NCBI GenBank assembly: GCA_035463475.1
Contig: DATHTE010000058.1
Coordinates: 40,788-104,787 of the forward strand
Origin: JACPDI01 sp035463475
Lineage (GTDB): Bacteria; Acidobacteriota; Vicinamibacteria; Vicinamibacterales; 2-12-FULL-66-21
Length of the DNA stretch: 64,000 bases
Reading direction: 5' to 3'
The notes beneath the pieces are model-generated. The model was not told the DNA's origin, ran no database searches, and saw nothing but the letters and a program-made list of their open reading frames with translations. Below are positions 16,655-26,900 of this stretch, piece after piece. Every line of letters begins with the position of its first letter. Positions within the stretch are counted from its first letter, which is position 1. The translations under genes were made by a program, and so were the position numbers.

Positions 16655-18930
16655 ACCTGGACGCGATCACGGCCCTCATCGAGCGCGCGCGCGCGGCAGG
16701 ACGCCGCGCGCTGCTCGAGACCGAGGGGCTGGAATTGCTCGACGCGCTCGGCGTCGCGCGCCCGCGGCACCGCTTCATCCGCGGCAGTGCCGAGGCCGCG
16801 CGGCTGGACGGCACCGGGCTGCCGGGCGATCGCCTCGTCCTCAAGGTTGTCTCCCCGGAGATCCTCCACAAGTCCGACGTGGGAGGCGTGGCGGTCGTAG
16901 GAAACAGCCGGAGCGACGTCGCCACCGCGATCCACGACATGGAAACGCGCCTCGCGGGGCACCAGATCGACGGCTTCCTCCTCGTAGAGTTCGTCGAGCA
17001 CGATGCCGCGCTCGGCGGCGAGCTGCTCGCCGGCCTGCGCTGGACCGACGAATTCGGCGCGGTCGTGACGATCGGCGCCGGCGGCATCACGACCGAGTTC
17101 CTGGCGCGCGATCTCGCCCACGGCCGTGACGCGGCCATCGTGTCGCCACGCCTGCCGGTCGAAGGGCTGAACCGCGCGCTGGAGCAGGTGTCCGCCGTCG
17201 CGCTCGCCACGCGCGGGTTCCGCGGGCGTGCGCCGCGCACCTCGATCGCGGAGATCACCGCGGTCGCGGAGCGGTTGATGGCGCTTGCCCGCGCCGCCAT
17301 GCCGCACGGGATCGCCGAGTGCGAGATCAACCCGCTCGCGGTCACGCCGGCCGGCCTCTTCGCGCTCGACGTGCTGGTGACGCTCGCCCCCGAGTTGCGC
17401 TCCCCTGCCCCGCCGCGCCCGATCCACAAGATCGCGCGCCTGCTCCAGCCGCGCAACGTCGCGATTATTGGCGTGTCCGAGCAGCTGAACCCGGGGCGGA
17501 TCATCCTGAACAATCTGCTGCGCGACGGCTTCGACAGGTCTCGCGTCGCCGTCGTCAAGCCGGGGGTCGAGACGATCGCCGGCTGCGCCTGCTACCCGGA
17601 CGTCGCCTCGCTTCCGGAGCGCGTTGACCTCTTTGTGCTCGCGGTCGGCGCCGCACAGGTGCCGCGGATTCTGCGGGACGTGGTCGCCCACGAGAAGGCC
17701 GAGAGCGTCATCGTGATTCCCGGGGGTCTCGAGGAAAAGAGTGGCAGCGAGGCGATCGTGCGCGGCATGCGCGAGGCGTTGATCGAGTCGCGCGCCACCG
17801 ACTGGCAGGGCCCCCTCATCAACGGGGGCAACTGCCTCGGGATCCGCTCGCGCCCCGGGCGTTACGACACGATGTTCATCCCGGAGCACAAGATGCCGCC
17901 GGCCGGCGGCCCGGTGTCGCCGGTCGCGATCGTCGCGCAGAGCGGCGCGTTCGCGATCTCGCGCGCCACCCGCCTCGGCGAGCTCAATCCGCGCTACGTC
18001 ATCTCCGTCGGCAACCAGATGGACGTCACGATCGGCGACTACCTGACATTCCTCGCCGACGATGCGTCGATCGAGCTCTTCGCCGTGTACGTCGAAGGGT
18101 TCAAGCCGCTCGACGGGTTGCGGTTCATGGAGGCCGCGCGGCAGATCGTCGCCACCGGCCGGCCGGTGATCCTGTATCGCGCCGGACGGACGGTCGAAGG
18201 GGCGCGCGCCACTGCCAGTCACACGGCTTCGATCGCCGGTGACTATCGCGTGACGCGGGCCCTTTGCGAACAGGCCGGCGTCATCGTCGCCGAGTCGCTC
18301 GAGGATTTCGACGACCTGGTGCGGACCTTCGCGCTGCTGCGCGACCGCGAGGCGGCCGGCACGCGGCTCGGCGCCCTGTCGAACGCGGGGTTCGAGTCGG
18401 TGGCGATCGCCGACAGCCTGCACGGCCTGTCGCTCGCGACGCTCAGCGACGCGGGGCGGTCGCGGATCGCGGCGGCGCTGTCGCGCGGGCGCATCGACTC
18501 TCTCGTGGACGTGCACAACCCGCTCGACGTCACGCCGATGGCGGGGGATGCGGTGTACGAAGAGATCGTGCGCGCGTTGCTCGAGGACGGACGCGTGGAC
18601 GTGGGTGTGATTGGATGCGTGCCCATGACCGGCGCGCTGCAGACGCTGCCGGCGGGTCAGGCGCACGCCGAGAACATCCAGCGGGCCGAGTCCGTCGTCG
18701 CGCGGCTCGCGCGGGTGCGGCAGGAGATCTCGAAACCGTGGGTCGCGGTCGTGGATGCCGGCGATTTGTACGATCCGATGGCCGCGGCGCTGGAACGCGC
18801 GCGGATTCCCACGTTCAGGACCGCGGACCGCGCGGTTCGAATGCTGAGCTTCTTCACTCGCAAGGCGCGCCGGTTGCAGGCTCCTGCGATCGATGCGCAC
18901 CCGGCAGCAACCCGGACTCTTCGCGGTTGA
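16651..18930 (+). CDS. acdA: ADP-forming acetyl/aryl-acetyl-CoA ligase, fused subunits
   Basis: A 759-residue enzyme converting acyl-CoA, ADP and phosphate to acid, CoA and ATP. An ATP-grasp domain lies first (about 1-235, with KVVSPEILHKSDVGGV), then a CoA-binding Rossmann domain (about 255-350, NVAIIGVSEQLNPGR) and succinyl-CoA-ligase-like domains (AQSGAFAISRATRLGE; ASHTASIAGDY, the phosphorylated-histidine motif). This beta-alpha order is the reverse of the commonest fused form. Being coupled to iorB, it probably receives aryl-acetyl-CoA, as ACS II does with IOR in thermophilic archaea. ATG overlaps the iorB stop by four bases. Gene symbol is used in the functional sense only. Confidence 0.88.
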   Translation: MNLDAITALIERARAAGRRALLETEGLELLDALGVARPRHRFIRGSAEAARLDGTGLPGDRLVLKVVSPEILHKSDVGGVAVVGNSRSDVATAIHDMETRLAGHQIDGFLLVEFVEHDAALGGELLAGLRWTDEFGAVVTIGAGGITTEFLARDLAHGRDAAIVSPRLPVEGLNRALEQVSAVALATRGFRGRAPRTSIAEITAVAERLMALARAAMPHGIAECEINPLAVTPAGLFALDVLVTLAPELRSPAPPRPIHKIARLLQPRNVAIIGVSEQLNPGRIILNNLLRDGFDRSRVAVVKPGVETIAGCACYPDVASLPERVDLFVLAVGAAQVPRILRDVVAHEKAESVIVIPGGLEEKSGSEAIVRGMREALIESRATDWQGPLINGGNCLGIRSRPGRYDTMFIPEHKMPPAGGPVSPVAIVAQSGAFAISRATRLGELNPRYVISVGNQMDVTIGDYLTFLADDASIELFAVYVEGFKPLDGLRFMEAARQIVATGRPVILYRAGRTVEGARATASHTASIAGDYRVTRALCEQAGVIVAESLEDFDDLVRTFALLRDREAAGTRLGALSNAGFESVAIADSLHGLSLATLSDAGRSRIAAALSRGRIDSLVDVHNPLDVTPMAGDAVYEEIVRALLEDGRVDVGVIGCVPMTGALQTLPAGQAHAENIQRAESVVARLARVRQEISKPWVAVVDAGDLYDPMAAALERARIPTFRTADRAVRMLSFFTRKARRLQAPAIDAHPAATRTLRG

Positions 18931-19100
18931 GCCCCCACCCGCCTGGATTCCGTTACCAGAAGGACTTCCTGACGGCCGAGCAGGAGCGCGATCTCCTCGA
19001 GCGAATGCACGACCTCGAGTTCGGCGAGATGCGGATGCGGCGTGGCGGCCCGTCGTCGAATCGTGCAGTTCGGCTGGCGGTACAGGTTCAGCCGAGACGC
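18927..19100 (+). pseudogene. Frameshifted 5' remnant of an AlkB-like dioxygenase gene
   Basis: Immediately after the ligase stop, one frame reads PGFRYQKDFLTAEQERDLLER and then LEFGEMRM, followed after a one-base shift near 19038-19040 by GVAARRRIVQFGWRYRFS. Together these match the N-terminal third of AlkB-like 2-oxoglutarate/Fe(II) DNA-repair proteins. Only about 55 codons remain; the rest, including the HxD iron motif, is missing, and the convergent oxidoreductase gene ends inside the remnant. The homology is judged by eye. Confidence 0.65.
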
Positions 19101-21943
19101 TCTGCCAGTGCCTTCGCCACCACCTCCGCCAGGTGCAGCGCGCGCCGGCCGGTCCCCTGGCGGATCTGCTCGCGGCAGCTGAACCCGTCGGCGATGATGA
19201 GAGTCGCGGGATCGGCCTCCCGGACCGCCGGCAGCAGTACGCGCTCCCCCACCCGCGTGGACATGTCGTAATGCTCCGACTCGAAACCGAACGCGCCCGC
19301 CATGCCGCAGCAGCCGGAGTCCAGCACGCGCGCCCGCACTCCCATCGCGTCGATCACCGCCTTCTCGTCGTCGATCCGCATGACTGCCTTGTGATGGCAG
19401 TGAGCGTGAACGAGCGCGTGTGCCTCGAGTCGTGGCCGGAAGCTGGGCGCATGCCGCACCAGGAACTCGCTCAGCAGGACGACGCGCCGCGACAGCGCCT
19501 GCGCCTCGGCGTCGTCTGGAAAGAGGTTGAGCAGCTCGTCGCGGAACACCGCCGCGCAGCTCGGCTCGAGCACCACGATCGGCACGTCGGGCCGCTCGGC
19601 GCGCAGCTTCCGCATCGCGTCGCGCAGGACGGCCTTTGCGGTGTCGAGCATGCCGTAGTCATACAGCGGTCGGCCGCAGCAGACGCGCTGGCGGGGCACG
19701 TCGACGGTGAAGCCCGCTGCCTCCAGCACCTCCACCGCCGCGCGCGCGGTGCCTGGCAGGAGATAGTTGTTGAACGTGTCGGGCCATAGGATCACGTGGG
19801 GGGCGCCGTCGGGCGGCGTGCGGCGGTGCTTGCGGAACCAGGTTGTGAACGGCTCGGAGGCGAACCGCGGTATTTGCCGCCCCGGGGCGATCCCCGCGAT
19901 CGCCTTCGCCACGCCCCGCAGGCCCGGCGTCTGCGTGGCGAAGTTCACCAGCCCGGGGGCGAGAGCTGCCAGCGGCGCCCAGCGGAAGATCAACCCGAAC
20001 GCGTACGCGTGGCGCGGCCGTCTTCGTCGCTCGTAGTAATGGGACAGGAACTCGGCCTTGTAGGTCGCCACGTCCACGCTGACCGGGCAGTCCCCCTTGC
20101 AGCCCTTGCACGCAAGGCAGAGATCGAGCGCCTCCTTGACGTGCTCGTCCTGCCATCCTCCCTTGATGACGTCGCCGCGGGCCATTTCGAAGAGCAGGTG
20201 CGCGCGGCCGCGCGTCGAGTGCTGCTCCTCGAGCGTGACCATGTAGCTCGGGCACATCGTGCCGCCGTGCAGGCGGCGGCACTCGCCGACCCCGACGCAG
20301 CGCAGCGTCGCCTCGGCGAAGTGGCCTTCGTCCTGGGGAAACTGGAAGTGGGTCTGCAGCGGCGGCGTGCGGTACTCCGCGCCGAGTCGCAGGTGCTCGT
20401 CGAGCCGATACGGCCGCACCAGCTTGCCGGGATTCATCTTCCAGTCCGGATCCCACAGCCGTTTGAACTCGATGAAGGCGTCAACCAGTTCCGGCCCGAA
20501 CATCTTCGGGAGCAGCTCCCCGCGCGACTGCCCGTCGCCGTGTTCCCCTGACAGCGAGCCGCCGTGCCGCAGCACGAGGTCGGCTGCGTCGTTGACGAAC
20601 GCGCGGTACTTCTGGATGCCTTCGCGCGACCTGAGGTCGAAGTTCGTGCGCGTGTGTACGCAGCCGTGCCCGAAGTGCCCGTACAGCGCGCCGCGGTAGT
20701 CGTAGCGCGCGAGCAGCGCGCGAAACTCTCGAAGATACCGCCCGAGCCGATCGGGGCGGACGGCCGCATCCTCCCATCCCTCCCATGACTTCGGCTCGCC
20801 TGGCACGTACGCCGTGGCGCCGAGCGCCGCCTCGCGTACGCGCCAGATCTCGCGCTGCGAATCCTGTGAGAGGAACAGCCTGCCCGTTGGCGCGGCCGGA
20901 TGCGCGGCGAGCCGCGCGTAGAGGGCCTGTGCACGCGCCTCGGCCTCCGCCGACGTCTCTGCGCCGAACTCCGCGAGCAGCCAGCCGCCGCCCGGTGGCA
21001 GCAAATCCAGCTCGCGGGGATTGAGGCGTTTCCTCCGCATGTGATCGACGAGCACTTCGTCGAAGCCTTCGAGGCCGATCACTCCCGATCCGACGACATC
21101 AGGTACGTCGTCTGCCGCCGCGAAGACGTCCCGGTATCCAATGACCAGGAGCACCCGGTTTGGGGGGCTCGGCACGAGCCGCAGCGTTGCCTCGAGCACC
21201 GTCGCGCAGGTCCCCTCGCTGCCGGCGAGCGCGCGCGCGACATGGAATCCTTTCTCGGGCAACAGTTCGTCGAGGTTGAATCCCGAAACCCGGCGCGGGA
21301 TGTCCGGATACCGCTCCCGCACGAGATGCCCCACGCGGTCTCGCAGCGCGCGCAGGCCTGCGTAGATCTCGCCGGCGCGCCCGCCCGCCGCGATGCGCTC
21401 GCGCAGGTCCGCGTCGGTCGTCTGGCCGACGCGCAGGCGAATGCCGTCGTAGGTCAGCACGTCGAGCGAGTCGATGTTGTCGCCCGTCTTGCCCGCCATG
21501 ATCGAGTGCACGCCGCACGAGTTGTTGCCGATCATGCCGCCGAGGGTGCAGCGGCTGTGGGTGGCCGGATCGGGGCCGAAGGTGAGGTGGTGCCGCTCCG
21601 CGGCCGCGCGCAGCACGTCGAGGATCACGCCTGGCTCGACGCGCGCGAGGCGCCGCGCCGGGTCGATCTCGACGATCCGGGTCATGTAGCGGGAGAAGTC
21701 GAAGACGACCGCCTCGTTGCACCCCTGGCCCGCCAGGCTGGTGCCCGCGCCGCGTGGAAGGACCGGCGCGCCGTGCTGGCGGCACACCGCCACGGCCGCC
21801 GCCACGTCATCCGCGTCCCGGGGAAAGACGACGCCGATTGGGACCTGCCGGTAGTTCGATGCGTCGGTCGCGTACAGCGCCTGGCTGCCGGCGTCGAACC
21901 GCACGTCGCCGCGAACAGCCCGGCGCAGGGCCTGTTCGAGCAT
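19088..21943 (-). CDS. FAD-binding and Fe-S oxidoreductase fusion (YdiJ/GlcD-GlcF type)
   Basis: A 951-residue fusion of a D-2-hydroxyacid dehydrogenase flavin half and an iron-sulfur half. The FAD-binding PCMH domain (about 35-210) has LPRGAGTSLAGQGCNE; the FAD-oxidase C domain follows to about 480 (GHFGHGCVHTRTNFD, SGEHGDGQSRGELLP). Then come ferredoxin-type cysteines (CRRLHGGTMCP, CLACKGCKGDCPV) and two CCG domains (VCCGRPLYD, DSGCCGMAG). E. coli YdiJ, a D-2-hydroxyglutarate dehydrogenase, has this order and about this length; D-lactate or glycolate are other possible substrates. The open frame continues 44 codons upstream into a repeat tract, so I start at MLEQALRRAV. Confidence 0.88.
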   Translation of the reverse strand: MLEQALRRAVRGDVRFDAGSQALYATDASNYRQVPIGVVFPRDADDVAAAVAVCRQHGAPVLPRGAGTSLAGQGCNEAVVFDFSRYMTRIVEIDPARRLARVEPGVILDVLRAAAERHHLTFGPDPATHSRCTLGGMIGNNSCGVHSIMAGKTGDNIDSLDVLTYDGIRLRVGQTTDADLRERIAAGGRAGEIYAGLRALRDRVGHLVRERYPDIPRRVSGFNLDELLPEKGFHVARALAGSEGTCATVLEATLRLVPSPPNRVLLVIGYRDVFAAADDVPDVVGSGVIGLEGFDEVLVDHMRRKRLNPRELDLLPPGGGWLLAEFGAETSAEAEARAQALYARLAAHPAAPTGRLFLSQDSQREIWRVREAALGATAYVPGEPKSWEGWEDAAVRPDRLGRYLREFRALLARYDYRGALYGHFGHGCVHTRTNFDLRSREGIQKYRAFVNDAADLVLRHGGSLSGEHGDGQSRGELLPKMFGPELVDAFIEFKRLWDPDWKMNPGKLVRPYRLDEHLRLGAEYRTPPLQTHFQFPQDEGHFAEATLRCVGVGECRRLHGGTMCPSYMVTLEEQHSTRGRAHLLFEMARGDVIKGGWQDEHVKEALDLCLACKGCKGDCPVSVDVATYKAEFLSHYYERRRRPRHAYAFGLIFRWAPLAALAPGLVNFATQTPGLRGVAKAIAGIAPGRQIPRFASEPFTTWFRKHRRTPPDGAPHVILWPDTFNNYLLPGTARAAVEVLEAAGFTVDVPRQRVCCGRPLYDYGMLDTAKAVLRDAMRKLRAERPDVPIVVLEPSCAAVFRDELLNLFPDDAEAQALSRRVVLLSEFLVRHAPSFRPRLEAHALVHAHCHHKAVMRIDDEKAVIDAMGVRARVLDSGCCGMAGAFGFESEHYDMSTRVGERVLLPAVREADPATLIIADGFSCREQIRQGTGRRALHLAEVVAKALAERLG

Positions 21944-21956
21944 CAGGGGATCATAC

Positions 21957-22087
<131 letters not shown>

Positions 22088-23836
22088 TTAGATCATCTCG
22101 CGCACCTTGTCCCTGATCACCGTCCACGCGATCTTCTCGCGGTTCGGCTCCCCCTTCACGAGTGACTTCGCGAACTGCGTCGCCTGTTCGAGCGTGATTT
22201 TCGGCGGCATGGGAGGCACGAACGGATCGACGACAGCCTCGATCACGGCCGGACCGGGCGCCGCGAGCGCCTCGTCGAGAATGGCGCCGCACTGTTCCGG
22301 ATCCTCGATCGTGAACGCGCCCGCGCCGAACCCGCGCGCGACCGCGGCGAAGTCGATCGGCTGCAGCTCGCAGCCGTACTCGGGGTTCCCTTCGAACACC
22401 ATCTGCTCCCATTTGATCATCCCGAGGCTGTTGTTCTTCACGACGACGATCTTCACCGGCAGCTGGTACTTGACGGCCGTGGCGAGTTCCCCCAGCAGCA
22501 TCGTGAACCCGCCGTCCCCCACGAACGCCACGACCTGGCGCTCCGGATACGCGAGCTGCGCGGCAATCGCGTAGGGCACGCCGTTGGCCATCGTGGCGAG
22601 CGTGCCGGAGAGCGAGTACATCTGGTGGCGTTTCGCCGGCAGTTGCCGCGCGAACCAGGTGGCCACCGTCCCGCTGTCGCCACAGACGATCGCGTCGTCT
22701 CGCAGACGGCGCCCGAGCTCCCACGCCACAACCCACGGCTTCATCGGCATCTCACGGCTCGTGCCGCGCTCGTCGAGCACCTGGCGCCACTCGCGCATGC
22801 CCTGCTGCGCGCGCGCGAGGAAGCTGCGGTCGTCGTGGCGGCGCAGCAGCGGCAGCAGCGCGCGGATGGTGCGGCGGCAGTCGCCGACCAGGCCCACTTC
22901 CACCGGGTACCGGAGTCCGATGCGCCCGGCGTCCACATCGATCTGAACGCCGCGCGCCTGGCCCGGTTTCGGCAGGAACTCGATGTACGGGAAGGAGGTG
23001 CCGACGAGCAGGAGGGTATCGCACTGTTCCATCGCTTCTTGCGAAGGCTTTGTGCCCAGCAGGCCGATGGAACCGGTCGTGTACGGGCTGTCGTCCGGAA
23101 CCGCCGCCTTCCCGAGCAGCGGCTTCGCGATGGGCGCCCCGAGCAGATCCGCAAGCTGTTCGAGCTCGTCGGCAGCGCCGAGCGCGCCGCGCCCAGCCAG
23201 GATGGTTACCCGCTTCCCGTCGTTGAGCACGCCGGCGGCCTTCCCCAAGTCCTCGTCGTCGGGCAGCCACGCCGAGCGCGCGAAAACATCGGAGGTGTGA
23301 CCCGCGACGTTTCGCTTGGAGCGTTCCTGCACAGCCTGCCCCTGGAAGTCGGCGGGGAACGTCAGGTGCGCGACGGCGCGACGACTCAGCGCGATACGGC
23401 ATGCGAGATCGGTGACGTTCTCGACGTGCGCCGGTCCCATGATGCGTTCGCTGTACGCCGCGACGTCCTGGAACACGCGATCGAGCGGAACGTCCTGCTG
23501 CGTGAACGTGCCGATGAGGTCGTGGTACGGCATCCCGGTGATCGCGAGGACAGGCTGACCGTCGAGCTTCGCGTCGTAGAGGCCGTTGAGCAGATGTAAA
23601 CCCCCAGGCCCCGACGTCGCGATGCAGACGCCGAGCTTGCCGGTGAACTTCGCGTGCGCGCACGCCATGAAGGCCGCAGCCTCCTCGTGGCGCACCTGGA
23701 TGAAGCGGACGCGATCGGACGCGCGCCGGAGCGCCTCCATGATCCCGTTGATGCCGTCGCCCGGCATCCCGAACACCCGATCCACGCCCCACGCGTGCAA
23801 CGTCTCGACGAGCACATCCGCGGCTGTTGCTGCCAT
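22088..23836 (-). CDS. TPP-dependent enzyme of the pyruvate oxidase/acetolactate synthase family
   Basis: A 582-residue protein with the three domains of this family: N-terminal TPP-PYR (DVLVETLHAWGVDRVFGMPG, RHEEAAAF with the catalytic glutamate), a central domain (about 200-330) and C-terminal TPP-PP (VAFVGDGGFTMLLGELAT and VVKNNSLGMIKWEQ, the Mg/diphosphate motif). It resembles pyruvate oxidase/dehydrogenase (PoxB) relatives more than anabolic acetolactate synthase, and no regulatory subunit gene is nearby. Substrate is probably pyruvate, unproven. GGAGG precedes the ATG by five bases. It is divergent from the metallopeptidase-barrel gene and its stop codon abuts a repeat tract. Confidence 0.87.
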   Translation of the reverse strand: MAATAADVLVETLHAWGVDRVFGMPGDGINGIMEALRRASDRVRFIQVRHEEAAAFMACAHAKFTGKLGVCIATSGPGGLHLLNGLYDAKLDGQPVLAITGMPYHDLIGTFTQQDVPLDRVFQDVAAYSERIMGPAHVENVTDLACRIALSRRAVAHLTFPADFQGQAVQERSKRNVAGHTSDVFARSAWLPDDEDLGKAAGVLNDGKRVTILAGRGALGAADELEQLADLLGAPIAKPLLGKAAVPDDSPYTTGSIGLLGTKPSQEAMEQCDTLLLVGTSFPYIEFLPKPGQARGVQIDVDAGRIGLRYPVEVGLVGDCRRTIRALLPLLRRHDDRSFLARAQQGMREWRQVLDERGTSREMPMKPWVVAWELGRRLRDDAIVCGDSGTVATWFARQLPAKRHQMYSLSGTLATMANGVPYAIAAQLAYPERQVVAFVGDGGFTMLLGELATAVKYQLPVKIVVVKNNSLGMIKWEQMVFEGNPEYGCELQPIDFAAVARGFGAGAFTIEDPEQCGAILDEALAAPGPAVIEAVVDPFVPPMPPKITLEQATQFAKSLVKGEPNREKIAWTVIRDKVREMI

Positions 23837-23896
23837 TCGATCCTCCGGTTCTGTTCTGCTTTGCGCCCGCTGACTCGGCTGCAAGAACAGCGCCGC

Positions 23897-23912
23897 TGGC
23901 GGCCGCTTTGCA
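23897..23912 (+). promoter_or_regulatory. Candidate sigma-54 promoter upstream of the peptidase-barrel gene
   Basis: TGGCGGCCGCTTTGCA has GG and GC at the -24/-12 spacing with a good TTTGCA half. Transcription would start near 23923, 15 bases before the start codon, leaving room for the GGAGTAGGA ribosome-binding site. Recognised by eye only. Confidence 0.35.
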
Positions 23913-23937
23913 GAGCGCCGGAGTAGGACACACCCAC

Positions 23938-26900
23938 ATGAAACGGCATCTCCTCATCGGTGTGCTGCTCGCCATCTGCAGCGCCGTCAACGCCGATTCG
24001 GCGGCCGCGCAGTACTTCGGGCAGAACAAGGTCCAGTACAAGACCTTCGACTTCGAGATCCTGAAGACCGATCACTTCGACGTGTACTTCTATCCGGAGG
24101 AACGCCGGGCGGCGGAGCTTTCCGCGCGCCTCGCGGAACGGTGGCACGCGCGGCTGAGCCGTGTGCTCGGCACCGAGCTGGTCGGGCGGCAACCTCTCAT
24201 CCTCTACGCGTCTCACCCGGACTTCGAACAGACGAACGTGCTGCCGGGCGGCATTGGTGAGTCAACCGGAGGGGTGACAGAGAGCCTGCGGCGCCGCATC
24301 GTCCTGCCGCTCGCGGGTCCGCTCGCGGAGACCGATCACGTCATCGGTCACGAGCTCGTGCACGCGTTCCAGTACAACATCACGGCCGGACGCGACGGGA
24401 CGGGCGCGCTCGTAGTAGGCGGAACCGAGCGCCTGCCGCTCTGGTTCATCGAGGGCATGGCCGAGTACCTGTCGGTCGGCCCCGAGGACCCGCACACGGC
24501 CATGTGGATCCGCGACGCTGTCGCAGAGAACCGGCTGCCGAAGGATCTCGACGATCCTGACTACTTCCCCTATCGGTGGGGACAAGCCTGGTGGGCGTAC
24601 GTGACCGGGCGCTTCGGCGACGCCGCCGTCGGCAACCTGCTCCGCGCCGCGAAGGCTGCCGGAGACGTGGACGAAGCGATCGAGCAGATCCTCGGGGTCG
24701 AGCTGAAGCAGTTGATGACTGATTGGCACGAGATGCTCCGGAGCACGTACGCCCCCTCGATCAACCGCGCCGCTCCCGCGTCGGAATTCGGCAAACTCCT
24801 CGTCGGCGAGGCGAGGCTGGGCGGCGAGCTGAACGTGTCCCCGGCCATCAGCCCCGACGGCAAGCGCGTGGCGTTCCTCTCGGAGCGAAGCCTGTTCTCG
24901 ATCGATGTGTATCTCGCCGACGCCCAGACCGGGAGGATCGTGCGCCGCCTCACGACGACGGACACTGATCCGCACGTCACGTCGCTGCAGTTCATCCGAT
25001 CCGCCGGGGCGTGGTCGCCGGACGGCGCGCGCCTCGCGCTGTCCGCCATCGAGGAGGGGCGTCCGTCGCTGTTGATCGTGAACGGCGAGAACGGCGATCG
25101 CGTGAGCGAGATCGAGCTGCCGCAGCTGCATGAGGTGTTCAACCCGGCATGGTCGCCCGACGGGCGCACGATCGTCTTCTCCGCAATCTCGGGTGGGCTG
25201 TCCGACCTGTTCTCGTACGACCTCACGGCGAACCAGCTCCGGCGTCTCAGCGACGATCCGTTCGCCGAGCTCCAGCCCGCGTGGTCGCCCGACGGCAGGA
25301 CCATCGTGTTCGCGACGGATCGGTTCACGTCCAATCTCGATGAGCTGAAGTTTGGTGAGTACCGTCTTGCGGCGGTGTCGGCGGACGGCACGGGGCTTCG
25401 CGAGCTGCCGTCGATCGGCCGCGGCAAGGCGATCAACCCGCAGTGGTCTCCCGACGGCTCGCGCGTGTACTACCTGTCCGACGCCAATGGCGCCACCAAC
25501 GTGTTCTCGCTGGATCCGCGAAGCGGCGCGATCCGCCAGATTACGAACCTGCGAACGGGCGTCAGCGGCATCACGGCGTCGAGCCCGGCGCTGTCCGCCG
25601 CGACGCGCGCGGACCGCCTGGTCGTTAGCGCGTACGAGCGCGGAGCTTACCGCGTCTATCGCCTCGAATCAGCGGAGGTGCTCGAGGGACGCGCCGCCGT
25701 GGACACCCCGCGCGTCGTGGCCGTGCTGCCGCCCGTTCAGCGGCAGAGCGTCGAGGTGGCGCGCCTCGTCGAGAACCCCGGCTTCGGCTTGCCCAGGCGA
25801 GAGGAGTTTCCGGTCAACGACTACCGCGCGACGCTCGGGCTGAACTACGTGTCGCAGCCCACCTTCGCCGCCGGTGTGGATCGTTTCGGCACGTATGGCG
25901 GAGGCGGCCTGGCGCTCTTCTGGAGTGACATGCTGGGCGACCACAACCTGGTCACTGCCGTGCAGGTCGATTCGAGCCTGAACCGGAACTTCAGCCTCAA
26001 GGACACGGCCGCCCTGGTCGGGTATCAGAACGCCAAGCATCGCTGGAACTGGGGCGCCTCGGTCGAGCAGGTGCCCTATCTCTCCGGCGGTGTCGCGACG
26101 GGATTCGACGAGATTGACGGCGACACGGTGCTTGTGGAGCAGTTGTTCATTTCCCGCGAGATCAACCAGGCGTTCACCGGTCTGGTCTCCTATCCGTTCA
26201 GCCGCGCGCAGCGAGTCGATTTTTCGGGCGGCGTGCGTCGCATCAGCTTCGAGCGGCGCGTGGAAACCGACATCTTCTCGCCGACCACCGGAGAACTGCT
26301 CGGACAACAGTCGCTGAAGCTGCCGGCGCCGGGCGCGCTGAACCTCGCGCAGGCGTCCGCCGCGCTCGTGTTCGACAACGCGTTCTACGGCGCCACGAGC
26401 CCCGTCCTCGGCCAGCGATACCGGCTCGAAGTCGCGCCAATGCTGGGGACGATCAACTTCACCAACGTGCTCGCCGACTATCGCCGGTACTTCATGCCCG
26501 CGCAGTTCTACACGATTGCCGCGCGAGTCATGCACTACGGCCGCTACGGCGGCGACGCGGAGAGCGGGCTGCTCTTTCCGCTCTTCATCGGCTATCCGAA
26601 CCTGGTGCGCGGCTACGATGTCGGCTCCTTTTCCGCCGACGAGTGTCCCGCGAACACCGGCTCCTGCGCGGCGTTCGATCGCCTGGTCGGCAGCCGGATC
26701 GCCGTCGCGAATCTGGAGCTGCGCTTCCCGCTATTCCGCCCTTTGGGCCTGGGGCGAAACATGTACGGCCCGTTGCCGCTCGAGTTCGCGCTGTTCGCGG
26801 ACAGCGGCATCGCCTGGACGGGCGAAGACGCACCGGATGTGTTCGGTGGCTCGCGCCGGCCGGTCTGGAGCGTCGGGGCAGCGCTGCGCGCGAACGTTTT

